Below, in pieces: positions 1 through 8,000 of a DNA stretch of 64,000 nt. Position numbers and translations under genes: made by a program. The notes under the pieces were generated by a model. It was not told where the DNA came from. It made no database searches and was given only the letters and a program-made list of their open reading frames with translations. How positions within the stretch are numbered: the first letter of the stretch is position 1; every line of letters begins with the position of its first letter. The stretch comes from Teretinema sp942493045 (GTDB lineage: Bacteria > Spirochaetota > Spirochaetia > Treponematales > Treponemataceae), in the NCBI GenBank assembly GCA_942493045.1, contig OW818665.1:62001-126000 (forward strand), given 5' to 3'.

Positions 1-72
1 CACCTGGTTGTGGTAATCATGGCCGGGACGCGCGAAAACTTTTACAAAGAATTAAAAAAGTTCATGAACTGA
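1..72 (+). CDS. 3' end of an unidentified gene (partial)
   Basis: Frame 1 is open from the window edge to a TGA at 70-72 and gives 23 residues, including VVVIMAGTRENFYKELKK. The mixed hydrophobic strand followed by a basic helix looks like a genuine protein C-terminus, but it is too short to assign a family. No terminator with a T-tract follows it. The next 340 bases are non-coding and palindrome-rich. It could also be a chance open frame. Confidence 0.4.
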   Translation, partial: HLVVVIMAGTRENFYKELKKFMN

Positions 73-119
73 CACAACAAGAGATAGTTGCTTTTAAAAC
101 CCCCGTAAATCTCTTCCCT

Positions 120-387
120 TATCCCCAAAGTGGGGGTAGCGTAGAAGCGTTGAAAACCGCCCGCGGTTTTCAACCTTCGCAGCGAGGGGGAGCCGTTTTT
201 AAACAAACGCCAAAACGGGAGCGTGTTGCCACAGTGACCGGCCGGGGTAGACTCCCGCTCTGCGCCAGGGATGGCGCAGTAAACCCACTGGAAGAACGGG
301 CAAGCCCGTTCTTCGATGTCTGAGGTTTTCCATGGATGGAAAACCTCAGACTCAGCCGCCCGGCCGGGCACCCATTAACACGCTCCC
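120..387. repeat. palindrome-rich intergenic region upstream of lysS
   Basis: The stretch between the partial gene and lysS holds no plausible gene. It holds a cluster of inverted repeats: CCCC/GGGG around 123-135; arms of 11 bp with a 2-nt gap at 150-173 (TTGAAAACCGC and its complement); CCGTTTT/AAAACGG at 193-199 and 212-218; CTGCGCCA/TGGCGCAG at 260-279; 11-2-11 at 291-314 (GAAGAACGGGC); and 15-2-15 at 319-350 (TCTGAGGTTTTCCAT). An outer pair, GGGAGCGTGTT at 217-227 and its complement at 377-387, encloses the last three. No T-tract follows any hairpin, so ordinary terminators do not explain them. Confidence 0.8.
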
Positions 388-403
388 CCTTTTCCGCTAT
401 AAT
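375..403 (+). promoter_or_regulatory. sigma70-type promoter of lysS
   Basis: The -35 is TTAACA (375-380), the spacer is 17 bp, and the -10 is a perfect TATAAT (398-403). The expected transcription start near 410 leaves at most about 4 nt before the ATG at 414, and no Shine-Dalgarno sequence is present. The -35 overlaps the outer palindrome arm at 377-387. Confidence 0.75.
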
Positions 404-413
404 CATCGCCATT

Positions 414-1994
414 ATGGACAACCTGAACCTTTCGCATTGGGCGGACCAGACCGCCGACAAGATTATCCGTGAGCGGGGCGACCTGGAGTCGTACACCTGC
501 GCCTCAGGCATTACGCCGTCCGGAACCGTGCATATCGGCAACTTCCGCGAAATTATTTCCGTAGACCTGGTGGTCCGGGCCCTCCGCGCCCGGGGTAAAA
601 AAGTGCGTTTTATATATTCCTGGGACGATTACGACGTCTTCCGCAAGGTGCCGCTGAACATGCCCAAACCGGAAGTGCTCGAACAATATCTGCGTTTCCC
701 GATTACCATGGTGCCGGATACCTTCGGCCGCGACACCAGTTACGCCCGGCATCACGAGGTCGATGTCGAGTCGATGCTGCCGGCCGTGGGCATTCATCCG
801 GAATTTTTGTACCAGAGCGAACGCTACCGCTCCGGCATGTACGCCGAGGGCATGAAGAAGGCTCTTGAGCACCGCGACGCGCTCAAGGCCATATTGAACA
901 AGTACCGCGACGACGAGCACCAGATGGAAGGCGATTACTGGCCGATATCGGTGTTTTGCCATTCCTGTAACAAGGACACCACCACGATTGAAGGCTGGGA
1001 CGGCCAGTGGGGCGTTTCTTACAGCTGTGAGTGCGGACATAAGGAAAATGCCGATCTGCGCACCGCCAAGGGCATTAAGCTCGGCTGGCGGGTGGACTGG
1101 CCGATGCGCTGGAGCTTTGAAAAGACCGTCTTTGAGCCCGCCGGCAAGGATCATCACTCCCAGGGCGGCTCCTTTGATACCGCCCGCCACGTTTCCGAGG
1201 ACGTTTACGGTTGGCCGGCGCCGGTGTCCTTCCGTTATGACTTTATCGGTATTAAGGGTACGCCTGGCAAGATGTCGTCCTCCAAGGGCAAGGTCGTGGA
1301 CCTGCCGGACGTACTGCGGGTGTATCAGCCGGAAATAGTGCGCTATCTCTTTGCCGGTACCCGGCCGAATACCGAATTTGTGATCAGCTTTGACCTCGAC
1401 GTGATCAAGATTTACGAGGATTATGACAAGACCGAGCGCATTTTCTGGGGTGTGGAAAAGGCCAAAAATGATGAGGTGCTGGCCAAGGAAAAGCGCATTT
1501 ACGAGCTTTCCCAGGTTGAGGGCCTGCCGCCGTCAGTTTCTTACCCCATTCCGTTCAGGCATTTGTGCAATCTGCTGCAGACCAATGGCGGCGATATCGA
1601 GGCCGTGCTTGCCTCCCTGCCGGATGTGCGCGCTGACCAGATGGAGCGCCTGCGGGTGCGCGCCAAGTGCGCCTGGTACTGGATTACCGAGTGCGCGCCG
1701 GAAGACTTTCGTTTCGCGCTGCGCACCGACGGCTCCAAGGCCTCCCTGGAAGGACCGGCTCTGGAAGCGGTACGCAAGATCCGCGATACCGTACTGGGGC
1801 AAATGGACGACCTGGAGGAAAAACCGCTTTCGGAACTGTTGTACGCCATAGCCGGTGAATGCGGCATCGAACCGAAGGCCCTGTTCGCGGCGACTTACCA
1901 GGCTCTGATCGACAAGGATCAGGGTCCGCGTCTGGCCAGCTTTATGAAGATTATCGGCCGCGAGCGGCTGGCTGTGTTGCTGGCCGGGTATTGA
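414..1994 (+). CDS. lysS: Lysyl-tRNA synthetase, class I (archaeal type)
   Basis: It charges tRNA-Lys with lysine in the cytoplasm. The 526-residue product has the class I signatures: HIGN at residues 40-43 within TPSGTVHIGNFRE, and a KMSSSKGK loop near residue 285. A Cys cluster (CHSC...CECG) around 181-210 suggests a zinc-binding insert. Class I LysRS is typical of archaea, spirochaetes and some alphaproteobacteria, whereas most bacteria use the unrelated class II enzyme. An upstream in-frame ATG at 336 would add 26 residues read through a palindrome, and the promoter lies downstream of it. The ATG at 414, 10 nt after the TATAAT, is therefore preferred. The aldo/keto reductase gene follows after 1 nt, so the genes are probably cotranscribed. 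Confidence 0.97.
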   Translation: MDNLNLSHWADQTADKIIRERGDLESYTCASGITPSGTVHIGNFREIISVDLVVRALRARGKKVRFIYSWDDYDVFRKVPLNMPKPEVLEQYLRFPITMVPDTFGRDTSYARHHEVDVESMLPAVGIHPEFLYQSERYRSGMYAEGMKKALEHRDALKAILNKYRDDEHQMEGDYWPISVFCHSCNKDTTTIEGWDGQWGVSYSCECGHKENADLRTAKGIKLGWRVDWPMRWSFEKTVFEPAGKDHHSQGGSFDTARHVSEDVYGWPAPVSFRYDFIGIKGTPGKMSSSKGKVVDLPDVLRVYQPEIVRYLFAGTRPNTEFVISFDLDVIKIYEDYDKTERIFWGVEKAKNDEVLAKEKRIYELSQVEGLPPSVSYPIPFRHLCNLLQTNGGDIEAVLASLPDVRADQMERLRVRAKCAWYWITECAPEDFRFALRTDGSKASLEGPALEAVRKIRDTVLGQMDDLEEKPLSELLYAIAGECGIEPKALFAATYQALIDKDQGPRLASFMKIIGRERLAVLLAGY

Positions 1995-1995
1995 T

Positions 1996-2868
1996 ATGCA
2001 AAAACGGCCGTATCGCGATTTGGAAGTTTCGCTTTTAGGTTACGGCGCCGGCCATATCGGCGGCGACATGGATGAGGATTACTGCGGGCATTTACTCAAC
2101 TCGCTGCTGGATTCCGGCATCAACCTGTTTGACACCGCCCGGGGCTACGGTTTTTCTGAGGAGCGCATCGGCCGGCACCTGTCCTGGCGGCGCGGTGAGA
2201 TTATTCTATCCACCAAGGTCGGTTATGGCGTTGAAGGACAGGCGGACTGGACCGGTCCCTGCGTCACCGCCGGGATCGAACGGGCCCTGGGCCTGCTGCG
2301 TACCGATTACATCGATATTGTGCATCTGCATACCTGCCCGCGGGAAGTGCTGGAGCGCGGTGAGGTTACTGCGGCCCTGCTGGCCGCCCGCGAAGCCGGC
2401 AAGATCCGTTACGCCGCTTACTCCGGCGACAATGCCGATCTTTTGTACGCTGTCGGTTCTGAACTTTTTGACGGTTTTGAGGCTTCTTTTAACATTTGCG
2501 ATCAGCAGATTGTCGGTGAAACTTTTCCGTTGATCCGCTCGATGGGCGCGGGCTTTATCGCCAAGCGGCCGCTGGCCAATTCGCCCTGGCGCTTTGCTGT
2601 TCAGCCGGTCGGCAATTACGCCGAGGAGTATTGGAAGCGCTGGCAGGCTATGGCCCTGCCGGACTTCGGGATCGCTCCCGCCGAGCTGGCTCTGCGCTTT
2701 ACGGCTTTTACCGACGGCGTGTCCAGCTGTATCGCCGGTTCCACCAATCTTGAGCATATCCAGGCTAACCTGGCGGCCCTGGAAAAAGGCCCGCTGCCGC
2801 CGGAGGTTTACGCCGCCGTGCGCTCGGCCTTTGCCGCCGAGGGCGCCCACTGGAAGGCCGAGATCTGA
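1996..2868 (+). CDS. Aldo/keto reductase
   Basis: This is an NAD(P)H-dependent oxidoreductase with the AKR TIM barrel, 290 residues. The catalytic tetrad is visible: Asp46 and Tyr51 in FDTARGYG, Lys74 in STKVG, and His112 in IVHLHTC. SSCIAGSTN near the C-terminus fits the usual cofactor phosphate-binding segment. The substrate cannot be inferred. The start lies 1 nt after the lysS stop with no clear ribosome site, and its stop overlaps the next start (TGATG), so it sits in a lysS-akr-queG-like operon. Confidence 0.92.
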   Translation: MQKRPYRDLEVSLLGYGAGHIGGDMDEDYCGHLLNSLLDSGINLFDTARGYGFSEERIGRHLSWRRGEIILSTKVGYGVEGQADWTGPCVTAGIERALGLLRTDYIDIVHLHTCPREVLERGEVTAALLAAREAGKIRYAAYSGDNADLLYAVGSELFDGFEASFNICDQQIVGETFPLIRSMGAGFIAKRPLANSPWRFAVQPVGNYAEEYWKRWQAMALPDFGIAPAELALRFTAFTDGVSSCIAGSTNLEHIQANLAALEKGPLPPEVYAAVRSAFAAEGAHWKAEI

Positions 2869-3578
2869 TGCTGGAGGCAGGCGTACTGACCGTGGCGGCC
2901 TGTGTTGAGGCCGCGCGCGGCTTCGGCGCCAGCGACGCCGGGGTTTTCCGCTGTAACGACGGTCCGGAAGGTTTGCCCTTTGGCCTGTCGCTGGTGGTGC
3001 GCCTTTCCGACGCCATCATCGACGAGATTGCCGACGAGCCAACCTATACCTATTTTAACCATTACCGGAGCGTTAACGCCTGTATCGATCAGTTGCTGTT
3101 ACGCGCCGGACTTTTTTTGCAGCAGCGCGGGGCCCGCTATATTACGGTGGCCGCCTCCCAGAGCCGCCCGGATTCTTCGCTGGCCGGTCGTTATTCCCAC
3201 AAAAAAGCCGCGGTTTCGGCAGGGCTGGGGACCATCGGGCGCAATCATCTGTTCCTGCATCGTCAGTGGGGCGCGCGGGTGCGGCTGGGTACCCTGTTTA
3301 CCGACTATCCCTTTGAACACTCCGATTTTCCCGTTGGTGGACTCGCTGGTGAACTCGCTGACTCTGACGGGCCGGCCTTTGACCCGCGTTGCGCGAGTTG
3401 CGGTGCCTGTGTTGCTTCCTGCCCGGCGCTCGCGTTCGGCTCTTCGGCGGCTGGCGCGGAATTCAGCCGTCAGGCCTGTAGCGACTGGATGAAAAAGAAG
3501 TATCAGCATATTGGAAGGGGCGTGGTCTGCGGTATTTGCGTGCGGGTCTGTCCCTTAGCCGGCGCGACGGTTGACTAA
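2868..3578 (+). CDS. QueG-like double [4Fe-4S] reductase (epoxyqueuosine reductase family, short form)
   Basis: The 236-residue protein ends in two cysteine motifs, CASCGACVASCP and CGICVRVCP, that fit the paired [4Fe-4S] domain of the QueG family. The central SRPDSSLAGRY...KKAAVSAGLGTIGRN segment also matches that family. QueG uses cobalamin to reduce epoxyqueuosine in tRNA. This protein is far shorter than typical QueG (about 350 residues or more) and lacks the HEAT-repeat C-terminus, so a related reductase with another substrate is possible. The start overlaps the previous stop. The last 24 nt overlap the 3' end of the convergent permease gene. Confidence 0.8.
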   Translation: MLEAGVLTVAACVEAARGFGASDAGVFRCNDGPEGLPFGLSLVVRLSDAIIDEIADEPTYTYFNHYRSVNACIDQLLLRAGLFLQQRGARYITVAASQSRPDSSLAGRYSHKKAAVSAGLGTIGRNHLFLHRQWGARVRLGTLFTDYPFEHSDFPVGGLAGELADSDGPAFDPRCASCGACVASCPALAFGSSAAGAEFSRQACSDWMKKKYQHIGRGVVCGICVRVCPLAGATVD

Positions 3579-4418
3579 CAGGAAAACCGCCAGGGCCAGG
3601 GTGTAGGGCAGGGCCAGTAGCAGGCTTTCCGGCAGGAAGGCGCTGCCCTGTAGATAATTGGCGGCGTATTCCGCCCCCGCGAAAACGGCAACCGCCGGAA
3701 TAAGACCCAAAGGATGACGCATTCCCAGATATACGATCGCCAGAGCTGTCCAGCCCCGTCCGGCGCTGATGAACGGGACGTAGGCTCCCAGGCCCAGGGC
3801 CAGTGAGGCTCCGGCGCAGGAGGCCATCAGGCCGGCGAAGGCCCAGGACAGCGCGCGGTACGGCGCGGCTTTGACTCCCCGCGCTTCCAGTAATTCCACA
3901 TCTGAACCGCTAATCCTCAAATTAAGGCCGACTCGGGTATAGCGCGTAAACATATAAAAACCGATAGTTAGGCACAGGGCGGCCAGAAAGGGTAACAGCT
4001 GCGTGAAGCCTACGCCCTCCGGAAGGAGGTCCGCGGCGAGACCGGCGGACGGGGCTGTCCCCTCCCGGTTCAGGGCGATAACGCTGGCGGTTCCGAACCA
4101 GGCAGCCGACAGTATGCTGGTCCCTCCGGCCGCCGCCAGGTTAAAGGCTAGCCCTACCAGAAAGGGGTTGGCGCGGGTGGCTTCGCTGAACCGCGCGAAA
4201 AGATATACCAGGGCAGTAGTGCACAGGGCGGCGAGCACAAAGCCGGCCGTGGCGTTACCGGTAGCCACTGTGAAAACAATACAGAGGAAGGCGGACAAGG
4301 TGATAGCCCCGTCCAGAAAGACGGCCAGCACTCCGGCGTATTCGGTGGCCAGGGCGCCGGTGGCGGCGAAAAGCAGCGGCGCGGCGATGCGCATGACTGA
4401 AGTCAGCAGCTCTGTCAT
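3555..4418 (-). CDS. Nucleoside-type ABC transporter permease (second subunit)
   Basis: This is an inner-membrane permease of the BPD_transp_2 family (287 residues, about 8-9 hydrophobic segments). The sequence GRGWTALAIVYLGMRHP resembles the cytoplasmic loop that contacts the ATPase in NupQ/YufQ-type permeases. It is the last gene of the BMP-ATPase-permease-permease operon, and its ATG overlaps the stop of the first permease (ATGA). Its 3' end overlaps the convergent QueG-like gene by 24 nt. Within this family the likely substrates are nucleosides or related bases. Confidence 0.9.
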   Translation of the reverse strand: MTELLTSVMRIAAPLLFAATGALATEYAGVLAVFLDGAITLSAFLCIVFTVATGNATAGFVLAALCTTALVYLFARFSEATRANPFLVGLAFNLAAAGGTSILSAAWFGTASVIALNREGTAPSAGLAADLLPEGVGFTQLLPFLAALCLTIGFYMFTRYTRVGLNLRISGSDVELLEARGVKAAPYRALSWAFAGLMASCAGASLALGLGAYVPFISAGRGWTALAIVYLGMRHPLGLIPAVAVFAGAEYAANYLQGSAFLPESLLLALPYTLALAVFLLVNRRAG

Positions 4419-5434
4419 GCGGGCCTCCGGATTTTCAGGCCGGGAAAGGCCCGGGCCGCGATACTCAAAAAGATAACCGCCTGTACCAGGGCAGAGGCGT
4501 TAAAGCTGTAGCGACCGGTTTGCAGGGCGCCGGTGAGCGAGGCGTCCAGCCAGGCATAGAACAGTCCCGCCGGCAGTACCGCCAGCAGATTGCCCCGGGC
4601 GATCAGTGCGATGGCCAGTGCGCTCCAGCCCAGACCGGCGGTGATTCCGAGGTGACACATGTACCAGGTTCCGGTGATCGCGAAAAAGCCGGCGAGGGCA
4701 TGCAGGGTACCGGCGGCGGTCATGCCGAAAATACGCACCGTTTTGACTCGCAGTCCGGCGTACTCCGCGAAACCGGGCGCGACGCCGCTGATGCGGATGT
4801 GGTAGCCGGCGCGGGTGCGCTCCACTAACAAAGCGGCGGCCAGGGTCAGGGCGGCCGCGATGAAAAAAGATAGGTTAAAGAAAGAGGGCGGGAGCAGAGC
4901 CTTGAGGCGGAAGGGCGCGGCGATGGCCGGCGTGGCCAGCAGATTTCGGCCCTGGTCGCGCCAGGGACCAGAAATCAGGTAGTCGATTACCGGCACGATG
5001 GCGCCGGACAGTAAAAAAGAAGTCAGCATTTCACTGGTGCCGTTGAGGGCCCGGAACAGACCGGGAATAAAACCGATCACCGCTCCGGTGATCAGGGCGG
5101 CGGCCAGGGCCAGGGTCAGGGTCAGCGGCACCGGCAGGGTCGAGGCAACCGGAGCGGTTAAAATTATCGCGGTGACCAGGGCCGGGGCGTACAGCTGGGC
5201 TTCCCCTCCGAGGTTGAAGGTACCGCTGCGCATAGCCAGAGCCGAACCGCCGGCCGCCAGGATAAGCATGCCGGCCATATTCAGCATGTTTCCGGTTTGC
5301 CACGCCGAGCTGAAGGTAACGGTAAAAAAGACCGCGATCGTAGTCGCCGGGCTGTCGCTGGTCAGGGCCAGCAGCAACAGGATGGCCAGCAGGGCAATAA
5401 AAGGCAGAAGCAGGGCGCGCGCCAGTTTGCTCAT
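4415..5434 (-). CDS. Nucleoside-type ABC transporter permease (first subunit)
   Basis: The 339-residue integral membrane protein carries the BPD_transp_2 signature region RSGTFNLGGEAQLYAPALV and the loop GLGWSALAIALIARGN. It fits the NupP/YufP side of the heterodimeric permease. The ATG overlaps the ATPase stop codon and its own stop overlaps the next permease start, so all three are translationally coupled. Confidence 0.9.
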   Translation of the reverse strand: MSKLARALLLPFIALLAILLLLALTSDSPATTIAVFFTVTFSSAWQTGNMLNMAGMLILAAGGSALAMRSGTFNLGGEAQLYAPALVTAIILTAPVASTLPVPLTLTLALAAALITGAVIGFIPGLFRALNGTSEMLTSFLLSGAIVPVIDYLISGPWRDQGRNLLATPAIAAPFRLKALLPPSFFNLSFFIAAALTLAAALLVERTRAGYHIRISGVAPGFAEYAGLRVKTVRIFGMTAAGTLHALAGFFAITGTWYMCHLGITAGLGWSALAIALIARGNLLAVLPAGLFYAWLDASLTGALQTGRYSFNASALVQAVIFLSIAARAFPGLKIRRPA

Positions 5435-6882
5435 GACAGGGACCCTCCGCGCAGCAGGTGGGTATGGGTGTACAGAGAATTGTCATTCATGGTGTCCAAG
5501 TCTCCGGAGAGTACCAGCACGGCTGTGCCGTTTTCGGCGGCGCAACGCAGCCTTTCAAACAGCAGCCGCGCGCTGTGGGTGTCGAGCCCCTGAGTCGGTT
5601 CAGAGAGAATCAGCACCGGCGGAGAGCGCTCCATTTCGCGCGCTAGAACCAGACGTTGCAGCTGGCCTCCGGAAAGGGTGCGGGCAGGGCGACGGGGTTC
5701 GCCCTCGATCAGGGCCTCCCGCATCAGAAGCCGGGCGTGGTTTTCCAGTTGCCCGGCGTTTGTGAAAAAGGGTTTATTTTGATAGACCGCCAGCAGGTCG
5801 GTCAACGACAGGTCCGGGTGAGAGGAGCGCAGGTTGCGGTCCGAGGCTACCAGACCGAGGGCTGAACGGTCGATCCGCGGCCTGGCCCGCCCTGGCAGTC
5901 CACCAGCCTTTGTCAGCGTTATGCTGCCGCGGTCGGCTTTCAGCAGGCCGGAAAGCAGCTCTTCCAAGGTATCCAAACCGCTACCGGCCAGACCGAAAAG
6001 GCCGTGAATTTCGCCGCCGTTGACCGTCAGGTTTATCGCGTTCAATCTGGCTGTATCGCGCTGGTGTACATGAATGTCCGACAGTACCAGAGTGTTTCCT
6101 GAATTCTTTCCGACGGGGCAGGGCGGTCCCTGTCTCCGGCGGGCGGCCGGGCCGAACAGCAGGTCTTCCAGTTCGCTTACCTGCGGCGGGGATCCGCTGA
6201 ACACCAAACGTCCTTGCTGGAGCACCGATATCCGGTCGGCTACGCTGACGGCTTCTTCAATATTATGGGTAATCAGCAGGATGCCGATGCCGCTGTCCGC
6301 GGCGCGGCGCAGTGAGGCTAAGAATGAGTGTTTTTCTTCCGCCGGCAGCAGACTGGTCGGCTCATCGAGTACCAGAAAACGCGGAGCGCCCTGCAGGGCG
6401 GATAGCAGGGCCGTATGCAGCCGGCCGGTAGAATCGAGATCCTTGACCCGGCTGTCCGCTTTGAGAGTAATGCGCCAGTTTTCAGCCAGTCGGCGCAGAC
6501 TGTCCCGTTTCGCGGCGCGGGAAAAAAACAGACTGCCGGTGCCGGAGAGGCAGTTTTCGAGCACGGTGAGTTTTTCGGCTACCAGCGGACGCTGATGCAC
6601 CATCGCGATTCCGGTGGCCAGGGCTGAACCGGCGGTCAAAAAGGGGTACTGCCGGCCGCTGACGGTGATGGAGCCGGAGGTCGGCCGGTGCAGGCCGGAG
6701 AGAATATGTACCAGGGTGGATTTACCGGCGCCGTTCTCGCCGAGCAGAGCATGAATCTCCCCGGCGTGAAAGGTAAGTGATACCCCGTCCAGGGCCGTGA
6801 TCGAACCGGACGGCTGTTGATGGCCGGCCGGGGCGTCAAAAACCTTGCGGATTGTATCGAGAACGATGCGCTCGTCAGTTAT
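5431..6882 (-). CDS. Nucleoside-type ABC transporter ATPase with duplicated ABC domains (apparent AUA start)
   Basis: This is the cytoplasmic ATPase of a BMP-type importer, 483 residues if read from 6882. The N-terminal domain has Walker A GENGAGKS (residues 48-55) and Walker B FLVLDEPTS, but no clear LSGGQ. The C-terminal domain has a Walker A lacking Lys (GLAGSGLDT), an intact LSGGQLQR and Walker B LILSEPTQ. This asymmetry is common in the family. No ATG, GTG or in-frame TTG exists before codon 82. Starting at the TTG at 6639 would delete Walker A. The frame is open up to an ATAA that overlaps the stop of the BMP gene exactly where the other genes of this operon have ATGA. I therefore infer an ATG-to-ATA change or an unusual start codon. 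A sequencing error is the main alternative. Confidence 0.85.
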   Translation of the reverse strand: MTDERIVLDTIRKVFDAPAGHQQPSGSITALDGVSLTFHAGEIHALLGENGAGKSTLVHILSGLHRPTSGSITVSGRQYPFLTAGSALATGIAMVHQRPLVAEKLTVLENCLSGTGSLFFSRAAKRDSLRRLAENWRITLKADSRVKDLDSTGRLHTALLSALQGAPRFLVLDEPTSLLPAEEKHSFLASLRRAADSGIGILLITHNIEEAVSVADRISVLQQGRLVFSGSPPQVSELEDLLFGPAARRRQGPPCPVGKNSGNTLVLSDIHVHQRDTARLNAINLTVNGGEIHGLFGLAGSGLDTLEELLSGLLKADRGSITLTKAGGLPGRARPRIDRSALGLVASDRNLRSSHPDLSLTDLLAVYQNKPFFTNAGQLENHARLLMREALIEGEPRRPARTLSGGQLQRLVLAREMERSPPVLILSEPTQGLDTHSARLLFERLRCAAENGTAVLVLSGDLDTMNDNSLYTHTHLLRGGSLS

Positions 6883-7934
6883 TTTACTGATAGATCGAGC
6901 TCCCCGGCCTGCAGCGCGGCGATAACCTTGGCCATGCGCGCGCGCAGGGCTTCCGGTACTGAAGAAATATACAGTGGGTCTTCGGACAGGAATCTGACGT
7001 AGCCGCCGCTAAAGCCTACAGTGACGCTCTGACCCTGCGACAGGCTGCCGTTCAGAAATTCCGTGGTTTTTTCTTTAGCCAGACGTTTCTGTTCCATAGA
7101 GGAGCTGGCGATGACATAACCCGGAGCCTTGGCGTAGCCGTTGTCATCAAACCAGGCCACATAACAGCCGGTTTCCTGAGCCGCGGAAATAACGCCCTGA
7201 TTGGCGCCGCCGGCGATCGGCATGATCACGTCCACACCGCCGCTTTTCATGGCTCTGGCCAGTTCGGAAGCCTTGGCGGCGTCGAACCAGTTACCGACAA
7301 TGCGGAAGTCCACACTGAAGGCGGGGTCCACTGCCCGGGCGCCTTCCAGATAGCCCGGCAGGATGATGCTGGACATGGCCGGGTATTCCTGTCCGGCGAT
7401 CAATCCGATTTTCTTCTGGCTGTTGGCGTATTTCATGGAACTGGAACTGACCAGGGCGGCAATGTAGCCGGCCAGATAGGCCTGTTCGCGCTGATTATAG
7501 CGGTAGGTGGTGATTTTTGGGTTGCCCTGATACCAGGCGTCAAATACCAGGAAGGCCTGCTGCGGGAACTGGGCCGATATCGGCGCGATGATTTCAGGCA
7601 TGGCCGGATTGGAGGATATGATCAGGTCATATTTTCCCTCGGATACAAAGGTGGTCAGTCTGGTGCCCCAGTCAGCCTGCTTGGTGCCGGCTTCCACCAC
7701 TGTCAGTGATACTTTTCCGCCCGCGGCGGTATATTCGTTTACGGCTTCGGTGACGCCTTCCACCAGCATTTCGTAAACCGGGCTGCCGGAGATTACCCCG
7801 GGCACAAAGACCGCCAGGTACAGCGGTTTGACAGCGGCGCTGTCGGCACTGTCCTTCGGTTTGCAGGCTGCGGCCAGCAGGGTTATTAAAAGCGTAAATA
7901 TCAGAAAACTGATGATGCGGTACTTTTTCGTCAT
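6879..7934 (-). CDS. BMP-family (Med/BmpA/PnrA-like) substrate-binding lipoprotein
   Basis: The 351-residue protein has a basic and hydrophobic signal peptide ending in a lipobox (LLAAAC, Cys24), so it should be membrane-anchored. The mature part fits the BMP/PnrA fold: AVFVPGVISGSPVYEMLVEGV near the start, DLIISSNP, and DVIMPIAGGANQGV. In Treponema pallidum PnrA binds purine nucleosides, so a nucleoside ligand is likely by family. A GAGGAG ribosome site precedes the ATG. It is the first gene of the four-gene transporter operon. Confidence 0.93.
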   Translation of the reverse strand: MTKKYRIISFLIFTLLITLLAAACKPKDSADSAAVKPLYLAVFVPGVISGSPVYEMLVEGVTEAVNEYTAAGGKVSLTVVEAGTKQADWGTRLTTFVSEGKYDLIISSNPAMPEIIAPISAQFPQQAFLVFDAWYQGNPKITTYRYNQREQAYLAGYIAALVSSSSMKYANSQKKIGLIAGQEYPAMSSIILPGYLEGARAVDPAFSVDFRIVGNWFDAAKASELARAMKSGGVDVIMPIAGGANQGVISAAQETGCYVAWFDDNGYAKAPGYVIASSSMEQKRLAKEKTTEFLNGSLSQGQSVTVGFSGGYVRFLSEDPLYISSVPEALRARMAKVIAALQAGELDLSVK

Positions 7935-8000
7935 TATGAACTCCTCGTAATGTCCGCTGTAAATATAGTAAAAAAAAAACGCTTATGCTACTCTCTATTT

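Noticed and set aside
336..413. Longer N-terminus of lysS
   Set aside because: The extra 26 codons run through a palindrome and the promoter. The family N-terminus starts at the ATG at 414.
504..1190. 228-codon minus-strand frame opposite lysS
   Set aside because: It is a shadow of the class I LysRS coding sequence with no independent support.
5431..6639. TTG at 6639 as the start of the ABC ATPase
   Set aside because: It would remove Walker A of the first domain, although the upstream frame is open and encodes it intact.
6636..6839. Separate 67-codon minus-strand gene upstream of the ATPase
   Set aside because: It is an out-of-frame shadow of the ATPase N-terminus.
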